A DNA stretch of 64,000 nt. It comes from Dysgonomonas sp. 520 (lineage in GTDB: Bacteria > Bacteroidota > Bacteroidia > Bacteroidales > Dysgonomonadaceae). The DNA lies in the NCBI RefSeq assembly GCF_010501095.1, contig NZ_QVMP01000002.1, positions 173,280-237,279 of the forward strand, written 5' to 3'. Below the pieces are notes generated by a model. The model was not told the origin of the DNA. It did not search any database and worked only from the letters and a program-made list of their open reading frames with translations. Positions 16,226-23,997 of the stretch are shown here, one piece after another; position 1 is the stretch's first letter, and every line of letters begins with the position of its first letter. The position numbers and the translations under genes are program-made.

Positions 16226-16263
16226 TTAAGGGAGAAACTAAAAATTCTCCCTTAACTTTTTTT
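16226..16263 (+). terminator. Intrinsic terminator after the T9SS cargo gene
   Basis: Perfect 11-bp arms TTAAGGGAGAA (16226-16236) and TTCTCCCTTAA (16245-16255) are followed by CTTTTTTT. Confidence 0.9.
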
Positions 16264-16444
16264 AAAATCCATTTACCCATCAGACCGAAAGAACTAAAAT
16301 TTGGCATTCTTGGTATTGAATGTTTTATAATCAATTTTAAATAAGCATGTTGTGTGTTTTGTGGTTATTTTCTCTCCATTTTTCACTATACGAAACGTGG
16401 GGCGAATGCACATAAATACATTGATTTTTAAATATATAAATACA

Positions 16445-16470
16445 AAAAGCACCCGTATCCGAGTGCTTTT
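16445..16470 (-). terminator. Intrinsic terminator after the helicase-primase gene
   Basis: Arms AAAAGCAC (16445-16452) and GTGCTTTT (16463-16470) lie 18 bp after the stop of the minus-strand gene at 16489. Confidence 0.75.
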
Positions 16471-16488
16471 CCTTTATTCAGAAAGAAG

Positions 16489-18312
16489 TTATTTTGCCTT
16501 TTTCTGTTTATACTGCTCAAATATGTAAAATAATGTACCAATGGTATAATCATATTCGGTGTCAATGAATTGCATGTATTTTTCCCTACATTCCGCTTCA
16601 TTGAAGTTCTTGTTGTTTTCACAAAATCTGACAAACAAACCAACACCACTTTCGCCAAACGTATTGGCTATGGATATAGCTACTTTTATCCAATCGTCAT
16701 AAGTCTCCGTAATATCTAACTTATGGTCTGACACATATTGCACCATATCATCAATACGAACATCACCAATAGTTATCTCTCCGTAATCTTTATCAAGTTT
16801 TTTAGGTATTTCATAAACATCAGTGTAAATATCTGCATGTGGATTAATATAAGTATCCTTATCTGGATAGCTGTAATATCTCAGCCTGTTTACATTAGAA
16901 CAAGATTTGTCAATTTTAATACCAAACTGCTCAAATGTTCTAAGCAAAGCATTAAAATGAAGCTTGAATTTCCTATGGTCTCGTATGGGAATGATGGCAA
17001 AATATCCGTTTCCACTAATAGACTTGTTAAAATAAGCTACATTGTGTATAGATTTTAATATTTCAGGTACTTTGTCTATCATCATAGGATTATCCTTTTT
17101 GTCTATATCAATACATATCAGGCTGTTCTGTTTTTCAATATCATCTTTCGACTGACCACAGACACATGATATAGTAACACAAGGAACTTTCGATTCCGAT
17201 TTACGTTGCTTAATATCTTCATAATCTTTCCCCAATCTAATATAGTTCACCACATTTTGATAAGTTGATTTATAATAGCCATTTTCATCTATAAGATATT
17301 CATACAAATTTACAACCTTGCCTTTTTTGAATAAATTATGCTCAAAGAACGATACAGGCACATCCAACACATTTTTCTTCGTTGTACATGAATGAGCTTC
17401 TTTTATTGTTTGGCTCATCAATATCTGATTGGAAAAAGCCGACTCAACAAAAGTATTTAATTCTGCTGTATCATCACTGTAAACCATTTCTTTATAGTTG
17501 CCACTTACAGTATCATATTTTACCTCAGTGTATCCAATCTGTCCGTAATTGGAGAATTTACACTTATCACACTTGATAATGGTGGTGTTGGCTTCAAAAT
17601 CTCTATGTACAACTATAATATAATCACTTTTGTTGGCAAAATTGGCAGACCCATTCAGGTCATATCGTCCTGGTATCATTGTGTTACCGTCCGAATCAGA
17701 TTGCATTTTCTTTGGATGCACAACCATTTCAATCAAAATATCATGGCGTTTGGCGAATTTTTGTAATTTCATCATCACCTGTGATACATATTCCGTTTCA
17801 GTCAAATTGTTTGGTCTGCTGTCTTCAAGTGTATTATAGGCATCAATAACCAACACTTTTATGCCCTCTGAGGCTATTAAATCTTCTGTACATGACAATA
17901 TATCATCCAATGTGTTTACCGTCTCATAATTCAGAAAAAAGAAGTTTTCGGAGATATAACCAATATATTTATCTATTTCATCTTTGGAGAAATCATCGAA
18001 CCGTTTATTTCCAATCTTACGGATTAGTTTTGATAGATGTAATTTGATAGGAAAATTTTCAGGACTAAAATATAAAGTCTTATGACCATGCAGTTCATTT
18101 AGCTTGATATTGACAAAATCTACAAACTCAGATTTGCCATAATTGGGAATCCCTGTAATTACAGCTACCATTCCGGTGTCTAATCTGAAAATATTATCAA
18201 TGCTTTCAATTCCAATTTTCATGCCTTCGGGCATTCCATTTTCATACAAACTGTTTATCTCATCTTTGAGATAGGATACACTCAGCACCCTGTTCAATGT
18301 AATGTTTTTCAT
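16489..18312 (-). CDS. DnaB/Twinkle-like helicase fused to AEP-like primase and PriCT_2 domains
   Basis: This 607-residue protein probably drives replication of the excised element. Residues about 30-290 form a RecA/DnaB-type ATPase: Walker A GIPNYGKS (54-61), Walker B KVLVIDAYN (153-161), MVVHPKK, and the DnaB-like block LNGSANFANKSDYIIVVHR. Residues about 370-510 resemble the BT4734/VirE N-terminal primase-like domain, with the acidic pair in SLICIDIDKKD, then SGNGYFAIIP and NVNRLRYYSYP. Residues about 525-600 match PriCT_2 (DDWIKVAISIANTFG ... ECREKYMQF). The usual order puts the primase before the helicase; here the helicase comes first. The gene follows the winged-helix gene by 11 bp. 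Confidence 0.85.
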   Translation of the reverse strand: MKNITLNRVLSVSYLKDEINSLYENGMPEGMKIGIESIDNIFRLDTGMVAVITGIPNYGKSEFVDFVNIKLNELHGHKTLYFSPENFPIKLHLSKLIRKIGNKRFDDFSKDEIDKYIGYISENFFFLNYETVNTLDDILSCTEDLIASEGIKVLVIDAYNTLEDSRPNNLTETEYVSQVMMKLQKFAKRHDILIEMVVHPKKMQSDSDGNTMIPGRYDLNGSANFANKSDYIIVVHRDFEANTTIIKCDKCKFSNYGQIGYTEVKYDTVSGNYKEMVYSDDTAELNTFVESAFSNQILMSQTIKEAHSCTTKKNVLDVPVSFFEHNLFKKGKVVNLYEYLIDENGYYKSTYQNVVNYIRLGKDYEDIKQRKSESKVPCVTISCVCGQSKDDIEKQNSLICIDIDKKDNPMMIDKVPEILKSIHNVAYFNKSISGNGYFAIIPIRDHRKFKLHFNALLRTFEQFGIKIDKSCSNVNRLRYYSYPDKDTYINPHADIYTDVYEIPKKLDKDYGEITIGDVRIDDMVQYVSDHKLDITETYDDWIKVAISIANTFGESGVGLFVRFCENNKNFNEAECREKYMQFIDTEYDYTIGTLFYIFEQYKQKKAK

Positions 18313-18323
18313 TTATTATTTTA

Positions 18324-18911
18324 TTACTTTTTATTCAGAACACTATTTTTCTTTAATTCATAGAGTTCCTTACTTAGAAATCCACTTGCGAAATCCTTTT
18401 CCAGCCTTACAAGTTTGGAGTTTGTACTTGCCGAAATAAGTTTTAGATTCTGTGGCTTCTTAGCTAATTCCTTATTTTGATTGGCAGGGGTAGGAATATC
18501 CTCCTGTTTTTTGTGTGGGTATCTGAGGTTGTACCCATCAAGATATAACTTTCTAACTGCTTCTATGTTGATATAGAAGTAGCTTATTTTTCTCATTTTT
18601 TCTTTTGGATTACGCCCCTGAAAGGTTTTGATTAAACCTTTATGCTCTAATCGTTTTAAGGCTCTGTTGTATTGCTGTATATTGATACACAATTCATCGG
18701 AGCATATATTTCCCTTACTACGGTAGAAGTGGTATTGTTGTTTATTTTTGGTCTTGGGGGGCAAATCACCATAACCACATAGAGTCTGTAAAAGATTACA
18801 TAACACCAATGTTTCAATGCCGTCATTCAGCATTGCTGCTAATTCCTCTATGTATTGCGTAAACTTGTAATTGTATTTTTCATCACAACCTAAAACATCT
18901 TTTAATAACAT
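18324..18911 (-). CDS. Winged-helix replication-type DNA-binding protein
   Basis: The 195-residue protein has a probable winged-helix domain at about 60-115 (QQYNRALKRLEHKGLIKTF with a basic wing GRNPKEKMRK), preceded by a helical N-terminus. The C-terminus (about 135-195) is a lysine-rich helical tail. It lies 11 bp upstream of the helicase-primase gene on the same strand, so the two form an operon. A role as origin-binding or replication-initiation partner is likely from position, but the family is not one I can name with certainty. Confidence 0.7.
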   Translation of the reverse strand: MLLKDVLGCDEKYNYKFTQYIEELAAMLNDGIETLVLCNLLQTLCGYGDLPPKTKNKQQYHFYRSKGNICSDELCINIQQYNRALKRLEHKGLIKTFQGRNPKEKMRKISYFYINIEAVRKLYLDGYNLRYPHKKQEDIPTPANQNKELAKKPQNLKLISASTNSKLVRLEKDFASGFLSKELYELKKNSVLNKK

Positions 18912-18982
18912 TAATCAATAGTTTACCTTACCCTTTCGGGCTTATTCGCATTACCTTTATTAATCTAGCTCAAAAAAAATGG

Positions 18983-19013
18983 AAAGAGGGTCAAGGTAAA
19001 AAACACCCTCTTT
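18983..19013. terminator. Hairpin between replication genes
   Basis: AAAGAGGGT (18983-18991) pairs with ACCCTCTTT (19005-19013). There is no long T run, so it may be an attenuator, operator or origin structure rather than a terminator. Confidence 0.4.
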
Positions 19014-19089
19014 GTCGGTAGCTATCCTATCCATATTCAAAGATATTCCGTAATCGAAATCTCTTATATACTATAATTAGAGAAAATAT

Positions 19090-19386
19090 TCAAAAAGTCA
19101 AGTGTAAACGGCAGAAAAAGTTATAATGTTTTTTATTCACCTCATTATCAAGTGAATAAAATTGAAAATAATTTAGAAATGTGTGTGTGTTTGGATTGAA
19201 GTGTTCCCCATAGGGATAAACGAAAATCTTTAATCTCTTTCTTCTAATATAACTACCATATTGTTCTGATAGCTCCCGACACATCATTTTGATATGTCCG
19301 TGAAGATGAAAGTTATTTTTTAGATTGGCTAAAAATTTTAAATTTTTTTTTGAGAGTCGGCACGTAGTCCCATCCGAAGTACTCAT
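19090..19386 (-). CDS. Doubtful small protein, 98 residues
   Basis: An ATG at 19386 opens 98 codons of a basic product rich in Lys, Asn, Phe and Tyr. The N-terminal half (LSKKNLKFLANLKNNF and CRELSEQYGSYI) looks helical and the C-terminus aromatic. The reading frame is open upstream for about 25 more codons without a good start. It sits between two genes on the same strand, in a gap of 577 bp that would otherwise be empty, with no clear promoter. I do not recognise it and it may not be a gene. Confidence 0.35.
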   Translation of the reverse strand: MSTSDGTTCRLSKKNLKFLANLKNNFHLHGHIKMMCRELSEQYGSYIRRKRLKIFVYPYGEHFNPNTHTFLNYFQFYSLDNEVNKKHYNFFCRLHLTF

Positions 19387-19434
19387 TTTGACGGGTATAT
19401 TTTTTTTAGTTTTGCTTTTGGTGGATACGCCGAG

Positions 19435-19451
19435 GGGGATGCCTACTCCCC
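19435..19451. other. GC-rich hairpin island, possible oriT or origin
   Basis: GGGGA (19435-19439) and TCCCC (19447-19451) form a hairpin inside a GC-rich patch (about 19420-19455, including TACGCCGAGGGGG). The patch is out of character with the AT-rich element around it. Such patches near HTH genes at element ends can be transfer or replication origins, but no relaxase is present to support this. Confidence 0.25.
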
Positions 19452-19488
19452 TGTCTATTATATATTAAAAAATTGTATTAACGAAAAA

Positions 19489-20118
19489 CTAAATTTCGTC
19501 TTTCCTATATCGTTCTAATTCTTCAATATTGAATGTGTAAGGTTTAACAGCAGTAGATACAGGTTTAATCTTATATGTCGTCAATAATGTGGTCATTTTT
19601 CTGTTAGAAATCTGTAAATATTCACATGCCTCTTCACGAGAATATACCTTTTTACTTGGGTCAAATTTCTGAATTGGTGTTATTAGTTGTAAATCCTTAA
19701 TCTCAGGTACGTAATCTGTTATTATTTCTTGTTTTGACTCTTCTTTCTTTTTCATGTGCAAAATGAAATTGTCATTATCAAGTTGCAGCCTTAAATATTT
19801 TAATGCATAACTTAAATTTTCAATCTCATTTTTCCTTAAACCAATTTCATTTTTAGCACGTTTCTGTTTTCTTGGTTGTAATCTATCTTTTGGATTTGGT
19901 GCTTTATTTACTTTGGAGTCTAAGTACTTAAACCGTTTTCTATGTTCTCTTTGAAGTGCACTAAATTCTGATAGTAAATCTTTCAATTCCATCCTAATGA
20001 AGACTACATCATCCTGATTTGAAAATAATTCATCAATAATATCTAAAATACGTTTTCTAATCTTTTCATTGTCTACATGAGAGCAATACTTCGCAATTTT
20101 TGCTTTATCCATCATCAT
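19489..20118 (-). CDS. HTH protein at the right end of the element (excisionase-like domain)
   Basis: The 209-residue protein begins with three consecutive Met codons. Residues about 10-130 are charged and helical with coiled-coil character (FSALQREHRKRFKYLDS and KNEIENLSYALKYLRLQLD). Residues about 155-205 form an HTH_17/excisionase-type domain (YSREEACEYLQISNRKMTTL, with a C-terminal wing). Its place 150 bp from the right attachment repeat, opposite to the integrase at the left end, suggests a directionality or regulatory factor. The long coiled-coil N-terminus is unusual for a simple excisionase. A putative integrase arm site lies 83 bp upstream. Confidence 0.75.
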   Translation of the reverse strand: MMMDKAKIAKYCSHVDNEKIRKRILDIIDELFSNQDDVVFIRMELKDLLSEFSALQREHRKRFKYLDSKVNKAPNPKDRLQPRKQKRAKNEIGLRKNEIENLSYALKYLRLQLDNDNFILHMKKKEESKQEIITDYVPEIKDLQLITPIQKFDPSKKVYSREEACEYLQISNRKMTTLLTTYKIKPVSTAVKPYTFNIEELERYRKDEI

Positions 20119-20200
20119 TAGTAAGGTTGGTTAGCAATTTTAGACTAGTTTTTTTAGCAATCCAAATATAATAGATTTAAAAGTTATATGAAAGTTGTTA

Positions 20201-20216
20201 TTCACTTTGTTGCCAC
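20201..20216 (+). repeat. Possible integrase arm-type site, right
   Basis: TTCACTTTGTTGCCAC is identical to 3796-3811 and in the same orientation, 52 bp inside the right attachment repeat. Confidence 0.5.
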
Positions 20217-20227
20217 CATAAAAGAAA

Positions 20228-20257
20228 AAGCAGCTAAGAATTTCTTCTTAACTGCTT
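20228..20257 (-). terminator. Terminator of the tRNA-Val transcript, supplied by the element
   Basis: AAGCAGCTAAGAA (20228-20240) pairs with TTCTTAACTGCTT (20245-20257) with one mismatch, and the minus strand continues into a T-rich run. It lies just downstream of the tRNA 3' end, inside the element. Confidence 0.75.
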
Positions 20258-20266
20258 GATTTTCTG

Positions 20267-20344
20267 TGGTGGGCGTTGACGGATTCGAACCGCCGACCCT
20301 CTGCTTGTAAGGCAGATGCTCTGAACCAACTGAGCTAAACGCCC
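20267..20344 (-). tRNA. tRNA-Val (anticodon TAC)
   Basis: The minus strand folds into a full cloverleaf. The acceptor pair is GGGCGTT/AACGCCC, the anticodon loop is CTTACAA with anticodon TAC (Val), and the T loop is TTCGAAT. The 3' end reads ACCA, so CCA is encoded here. In the displaced left copy the corresponding bases read ACGG, so the CCA came in with the element. The 3' half is the integration target of the element to its left. Confidence 0.95.
20269..20314. repeat. Attachment repeat, right copy (3' half of tRNA-Val)
   Basis: This is identical over 46 bp to 3632-3677 and marks the right boundary of the integrative element inside the intact tRNA gene. Confidence 0.9.
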
Positions 20345-20436
20345 TTATTTATTAATTGCATTTTCTCTCAAATGCGTTGCAAAGATATTTCTTTTTTTTT
20401 ATACACAAAATTATTTCGTATAAAAATTTCATTTTT

Positions 20437-22158
20437 TCATGAAAATTCCAACCCGAACTCATCTTTCAGCCTTTGAACACTTGAGTTCTGTTCTGCCATT
20501 AAGTTGAATTTTTCAATATTAGTAAAGGCTAGCTTCTTCTCATTTTCTTCACTAATACGCACTTTCATAATAATATTTGTATTCTTTAAACGTTCTCTCA
20601 ATGAGAGAAGTATCTCCGATGCGTGATCTAAAAGTCGTTGCTCCTGAACCGGATTATTCACAACAACTTCAAACTCGTCATTATCCAAAAGCGCAGGCAA
20701 GCAGTGAAGCATAGTATTTTTCAAGTGATGCTCCTCCAATATTGCTTCTGCATAAGTTTTCCATTCATTTATCAGTTGAATAGGAGTAAAACGTTCCGAC
20801 ATTGCTTGTTGTACAATCTCATCTTTTTGCTCTTCCTTTTTTTCTTGATTGAAAGCAGAAAGAGACACACCAAGCCCTGTAATACCCTTAACTGCAGTCG
20901 ATTTATTCTCCACAACCTTCTTGGGCTGAGGTGGCACAGACGATACATGAGGAACGGCAGCAACAGAAACCGTTTTAGAATTATCCGGAACCGGTTGAGG
21001 GGTTACTGAAGTTTGAGCGATCGGCTTTAGTTCAGATTTTTTTTTTTCATCATCCGGATTACCTCCAGATCTTAACTGACATAATTTTATAATTGTCAAA
21101 TCCGATAAAAGCCTTTTGTTCCGACTCAGACGATAATTCAAGTCGGCTTCATTCACCAGGTCAATTGCCTTATAAAGAAATCCTATATCACATTTTTTAG
21201 CTGTTTCTATATACCTTTCTCTTATTGACGCACCAACTTCAAACAATTCTGCCGTCTTGATATCTTTACACAACATGAGATCCCGAAAATGAGAAGCGAT
21301 TCCCGTTACGATATTATGCCCATCGAAACCCTTGTTCAATATGTCATTCAGAATCAACAAACCCTCGGTTACATCTCCTGCCAAAATAGCATCTGTCAAC
21401 TTGAAATAGTACTCATAATCCAACACATTCAGATTGTCAATGACTGCTTTATATGTCACATTGCCTCCGGTGAAACTAACTACCTGATCAAAAATTGACA
21501 AAGCATCACGCATACCTCCATCCGCTTTATGAGCCAAAACATTCAAAGCCTCTACTTCTGCATTGACCCCTTCTTGCGAAGCCACATATTGCAAATGTTC
21601 TACTGTGTCGGATATGCTTATACGACTGAAATCGTATATCTGGCACCTCGAAAGAATAGTTGGCAGTATCTTGTGCTTCTCGGTTGTAGCCAAAATGAAA
21701 ATAGCATGGTGAGGCGGTTCTTCCAAAGTCTTAAGAAACGCATTGAAAGCCGCAGACGATAGCATATGCACCTCGTCTATGATATAAACCTTATATTTCC
21801 CTATTTGTGGCGGAACCCTCACCTGATCTATCAGGGAACGGATATCATCCACCGAATTGTTGGATGCAGCATCCAACTCATGTATATTGTAAGAGCGTTG
21901 TTCGTTGAAAGCGACACACGATTCGCACTGATTGCATGCCTCTCCGTCGGCAGCCGACGACAAGCAGTTGATAGTTTTGGCAAAGATGCGGGCACAAGTA
22001 GTCTTCCCCACCCCACGAGGTCCGCAAAACAAATATGCATGAGCTAGCTTATTCCCTGCTATTGCGTTTTTCAATGTGGTGGTAAGAGACTTCTGACCCA
22101 CCACAGACTTAAATGTGGTAGGGCGATACTTCCGTGCCGATACTATATAATTATCCAT
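20437..22158 (-). CDS. dnaX: DNA polymerase III subunit gamma/tau
   Basis: I chose the start at 22158 (573 residues, MDNYIVSARKYRPTTFKSVV). An AGGAG site precedes it, and the TACATTTG promoter box at 22187-22194 lies inside any longer frame. The clamp-loader ATPase spans about 1-240: Walker A GPRGVGKTTCAR, the zinc cysteines CNQCESCVAF, Walker B/DEVH IIDEVHMLSSAAFN, and the SRC box ILSRCQ. Domain III follows to about 375. The C-terminal tau-like region has a low-complexity linker (about 385-440) and a folded end (about 455-573). The product loads the sliding clamp and organises the replisome. The gene is a single transcription unit ending near the tRNA. Confidence 0.97.
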   Translation of the reverse strand: MDNYIVSARKYRPTTFKSVVGQKSLTTTLKNAIAGNKLAHAYLFCGPRGVGKTTCARIFAKTINCLSSAADGEACNQCESCVAFNEQRSYNIHELDAASNNSVDDIRSLIDQVRVPPQIGKYKVYIIDEVHMLSSAAFNAFLKTLEEPPHHAIFILATTEKHKILPTILSRCQIYDFSRISISDTVEHLQYVASQEGVNAEVEALNVLAHKADGGMRDALSIFDQVVSFTGGNVTYKAVIDNLNVLDYEYYFKLTDAILAGDVTEGLLILNDILNKGFDGHNIVTGIASHFRDLMLCKDIKTAELFEVGASIRERYIETAKKCDIGFLYKAIDLVNEADLNYRLSRNKRLLSDLTIIKLCQLRSGGNPDDEKKKSELKPIAQTSVTPQPVPDNSKTVSVAAVPHVSSVPPQPKKVVENKSTAVKGITGLGVSLSAFNQEKKEEQKDEIVQQAMSERFTPIQLINEWKTYAEAILEEHHLKNTMLHCLPALLDNDEFEVVVNNPVQEQRLLDHASEILLSLRERLKNTNIIMKVRISEENEKKLAFTNIEKFNLMAEQNSSVQRLKDEFGLEFS

Positions 22159-22186
22159 ACTCCTGAGTCCGTAAATATATGTGATA

Positions 22187-22194
22187 CAAATGTA
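22187..22194 (-). promoter_or_regulatory. -7 box of dnaX
   Basis: The minus strand reads TACATTTG, 28 bp before the chosen ATG at 22158. Confidence 0.6.
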
Positions 22195-22275
22195 AGAAAA
22201 CAAACTCGCATCTCCAATTTTAACATTCCGAGAGTAGGATAAACGCATCAAAGCAAGCAACATCATTGCTTGTCA

Positions 22276-22305
22276 AGTAGGGGCGAATAAATATTCGCCC
22301 CTACT
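22276..22305. repeat. Palindromic REP-like repeat
   Basis: Perfect 13-bp arms AGTAGGGGCGAAT (22276-22288) and ATTCGCCCCTACT (22293-22305) sit around a 4-base loop, just after the stop of the minus-strand gene at 22315. It probably ends that operon's transcript and belongs to the GTAGGGG family of intergenic repeats seen elsewhere in the window. Confidence 0.6.
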
Positions 22306-22314
22306 TTCCGCTTT

Positions 22315-23208
22315 CTAAAAATCGCCCAGATATTTTGCCGATAGCGTTGCCACCGTTCCGTCTGTTATGGAATATTCGGAATCAACACGAAGTTCTCCCA
22401 CATCAATTCCTCCAATGGGATCATTACCCCCTCCCGGATCTCTATATGTAATTGTAGCACCCATCTGTATCACATCTCCTGCATTTAGTTTTATAGGTGC
22501 ATAAGTGGTAAAAGTTTCATCTGATGGGCTTGTAAATGCAAAACTATTAAACGACCGGAAAAATGTACTGGGTGTTGGCCTAGCAGCATCACCCGAAGCC
22601 GGAGGAGTGCCGGGAATGCCGGAAGTGTTATCCTTATGCAGCAACTGAAAATAGATAATATCACGTAGAGAGGTGGGGGTACTATTCTTTTTTAAAGTCA
22701 CTGATATTTGAATATAATACCATCCCGTTTTATTTATTGTGATTGCCCCTCCCGATAAAGTACATATAGCCGGATTGTTTGTATCCAGATTGTTAAATAT
22801 TATTTTAGCCGGACTATCAGCATCTTTCATTGTTCCGGAACTTGTGTCGAAGCGAACTCCGGATGCAAAAAACTGGCTTTTGTCTGTAATATTGGCAGTA
22901 GACATAGACTGCCATCCAACCCATTTGTTCTGTACGGCATCCCAATAATAGAACCCGTTAGGCTCTCCTGTTGGCAGTGGAGGCGTCGGGTTATCCAGAA
23001 AAACAAGTAATCCGTCCTCTTTAGGGTCGGTTACATTTAGATTCGCAACACGAGGAACAAGTATGCCTGTTTTATTATTAGGAGTCGTCCGACTATTGGG
23101 TTCAACAACCATTGTCCCGTCTCTATACGTTTCGGAGTTAACCGATACCTGTGCCTGAATAATAATAGCAGATGTCAACAGGTATATCAGTAGAATATAT
23201 TTTTTCAT
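22315..23208 (-). CDS. Secreted protein with C1q-like jelly-roll C-terminus (third gene of trio 1)
   Basis: The 297-residue protein has a signal peptide (about 1-19). Next comes a segment typical of Bacteroidetes secreted proteins (VSVNSETYRDGTMVVEPNSR ... LVPRVANLNVTDPKEDGLLV) and a short module with FYYWDAVQNKWVGW. The last 170 residues resemble the C1q/TNF-like beta sandwich: GWYYIQISVTL, the middle FFRSFNSFAF and LNAGDVIQMGATI. This assignment is by pattern only. It is 3 bp after the gene at 23212 in a three-gene operon facing an AraC-type regulator. Its counterpart in the second cassette is 26145-26990, which lacks a proline-rich insert found here near residue 200. Confidence 0.7.
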   Translation of the reverse strand: MKKYILLIYLLTSAIIIQAQVSVNSETYRDGTMVVEPNSRTTPNNKTGILVPRVANLNVTDPKEDGLLVFLDNPTPPLPTGEPNGFYYWDAVQNKWVGWQSMSTANITDKSQFFASGVRFDTSSGTMKDADSPAKIIFNNLDTNNPAICTLSGGAITINKTGWYYIQISVTLKKNSTPTSLRDIIYFQLLHKDNTSGIPGTPPASGDAARPTPSTFFRSFNSFAFTSPSDETFTTYAPIKLNAGDVIQMGATITYRDPGGGNDPIGGIDVGELRVDSEYSITDGTVATLSAKYLGDF

Positions 23209-23211
23209 TAT

Positions 23212-23997
23212 TTACAGTTCTTCTATTAAGGTTAATATTAAAGCAAAAGGAGAGTTTATTTTGACATTCGGAGTATCTTCTGTATTTGTGGTTATAAAAC
23301 TGACACGGATTACAAGTTTAGTGCCTTTTTCCAATGTAATAAACTGGGTGGTTGCAAATACTCCGGATCTAAACGGAACTGCAGCCAAGTTTACTAGAGA
23401 AGCTATAGGGGGGGATGCAGTAGCACCATTAATCAATATTTCACATTTATAATCGGTCACACCATAATGTTCTTTAGATATGCCTCCGGTCAGAGCCAAA
23501 GCATAACGCCCTTTCTTCCCGATCTGTAATTCCCCCTTGGCTGTCAGTTGAAAACTGGGCAAAGGTGAATCCATATAAGAAAATGGAACATAACGGGAGC
23601 CTTTATCGTTAAAATCAGAGGGATTACCGGCACCATCATAGAATTCGTTTCCTGTGCAAATAATTTTATTGTAGTCGATATCGGCACTGTTTATATCCAA
23701 CAACTGGTCCCATGCCGGAATATTATTGTTCCAAAAATAGAAACTGTTTTTCCAATAATCCACCGCATTGTTATGATTCAAGAAGACCATTGTTCCATGC
23801 TGATTTATGGTCGGGTCTGTCGCCGGAAAAGAAGTGATACGGGGAAAGATCAACCCGATATTTTGCTCCGGCGCAGTCTTGTTTAAAGCCCGGATATCCA
23901 ATAATGCTTTCGGATCATTTGTGTTAACTCCGACTTGAGCATTGATGCTGAAACTTATTGCCAACAGCAGTATGATAAATTTTAATTTTTTCATCAT
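23212..23997 (-). CDS. Secreted protein with C1q-like jelly-roll C-terminus (second gene of trio 1)
   Basis: The 261 residues begin with a signal peptide (about 1-20). The module VGVNTNDPKALLDIRALNKT, with FPRITSFPATDP, follows; it is common at the N-terminus of Bacteroidetes extracellular proteins. A FYFWNNNIPAWDQL motif comes before the C-terminal beta domain (about 110-261: GKKGRYALALTGG, ATTQFITLEKGTKLVIRVS). The gene starts directly at the stop of 23998-24831, so the trio is one tightly packed operon. The counterpart is 26994-27791. No catalytic residues are evident; a surface, matrix or assembly role is inferred. Confidence 0.7.
   Translation of the reverse strand: MMKKLKFIILLLAISFSINAQVGVNTNDPKALLDIRALNKTAPEQNIGLIFPRITSFPATDPTINQHGTMVFLNHNNAVDYWKNSFYFWNNNIPAWDQLLDINSADIDYNKIICTGNEFYDGAGNPSDFNDKGSRYVPFSYMDSPLPSFQLTAKGELQIGKKGRYALALTGGISKEHYGVTDYKCEILINGATASPPIASLVNLAAVPFRSGVFATTQFITLEKGTKLVIRVSFITTNTEDTPNVKINSPFALILTLIEEL

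Larger units (their letters stand above)
3632..20314. mobile_element. Integrative element inserted in tRNA-Val, flanked by 46-bp repeats
   Basis: The 46 bp at 3632-3677 and 20269-20314 are identical and correspond to the 3' half of tRNA-Val, from the anticodon arm to the acceptor end. The complete tRNA is at the right end, so the element restored the gene on insertion. An integrase gene starts 150 bp inside the left repeat. HTH and replication genes lie at the right end. Base composition is visibly more AT-rich than the chromosome right of 20345. Cargo includes a HAD phosphatase, an OLD-like operon with an HTH-NADAR gene, a short recombinase and a T9SS cargo protein. No relaxase, type IV secretion, capsid or terminase gene was recognised, so it may depend on a helper for transfer. 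Confidence 0.85.

Noticed and set aside
3632-20314. Prophage
   Set aside because: No terminase, portal, capsid, tail or lysis gene was recognised in the element.
22159-22266. Longer N-terminus for dnaX
   Set aside because: It covers the TACATTTG promoter box, and the family begins with the MDNYIVSARKYRP-type start.
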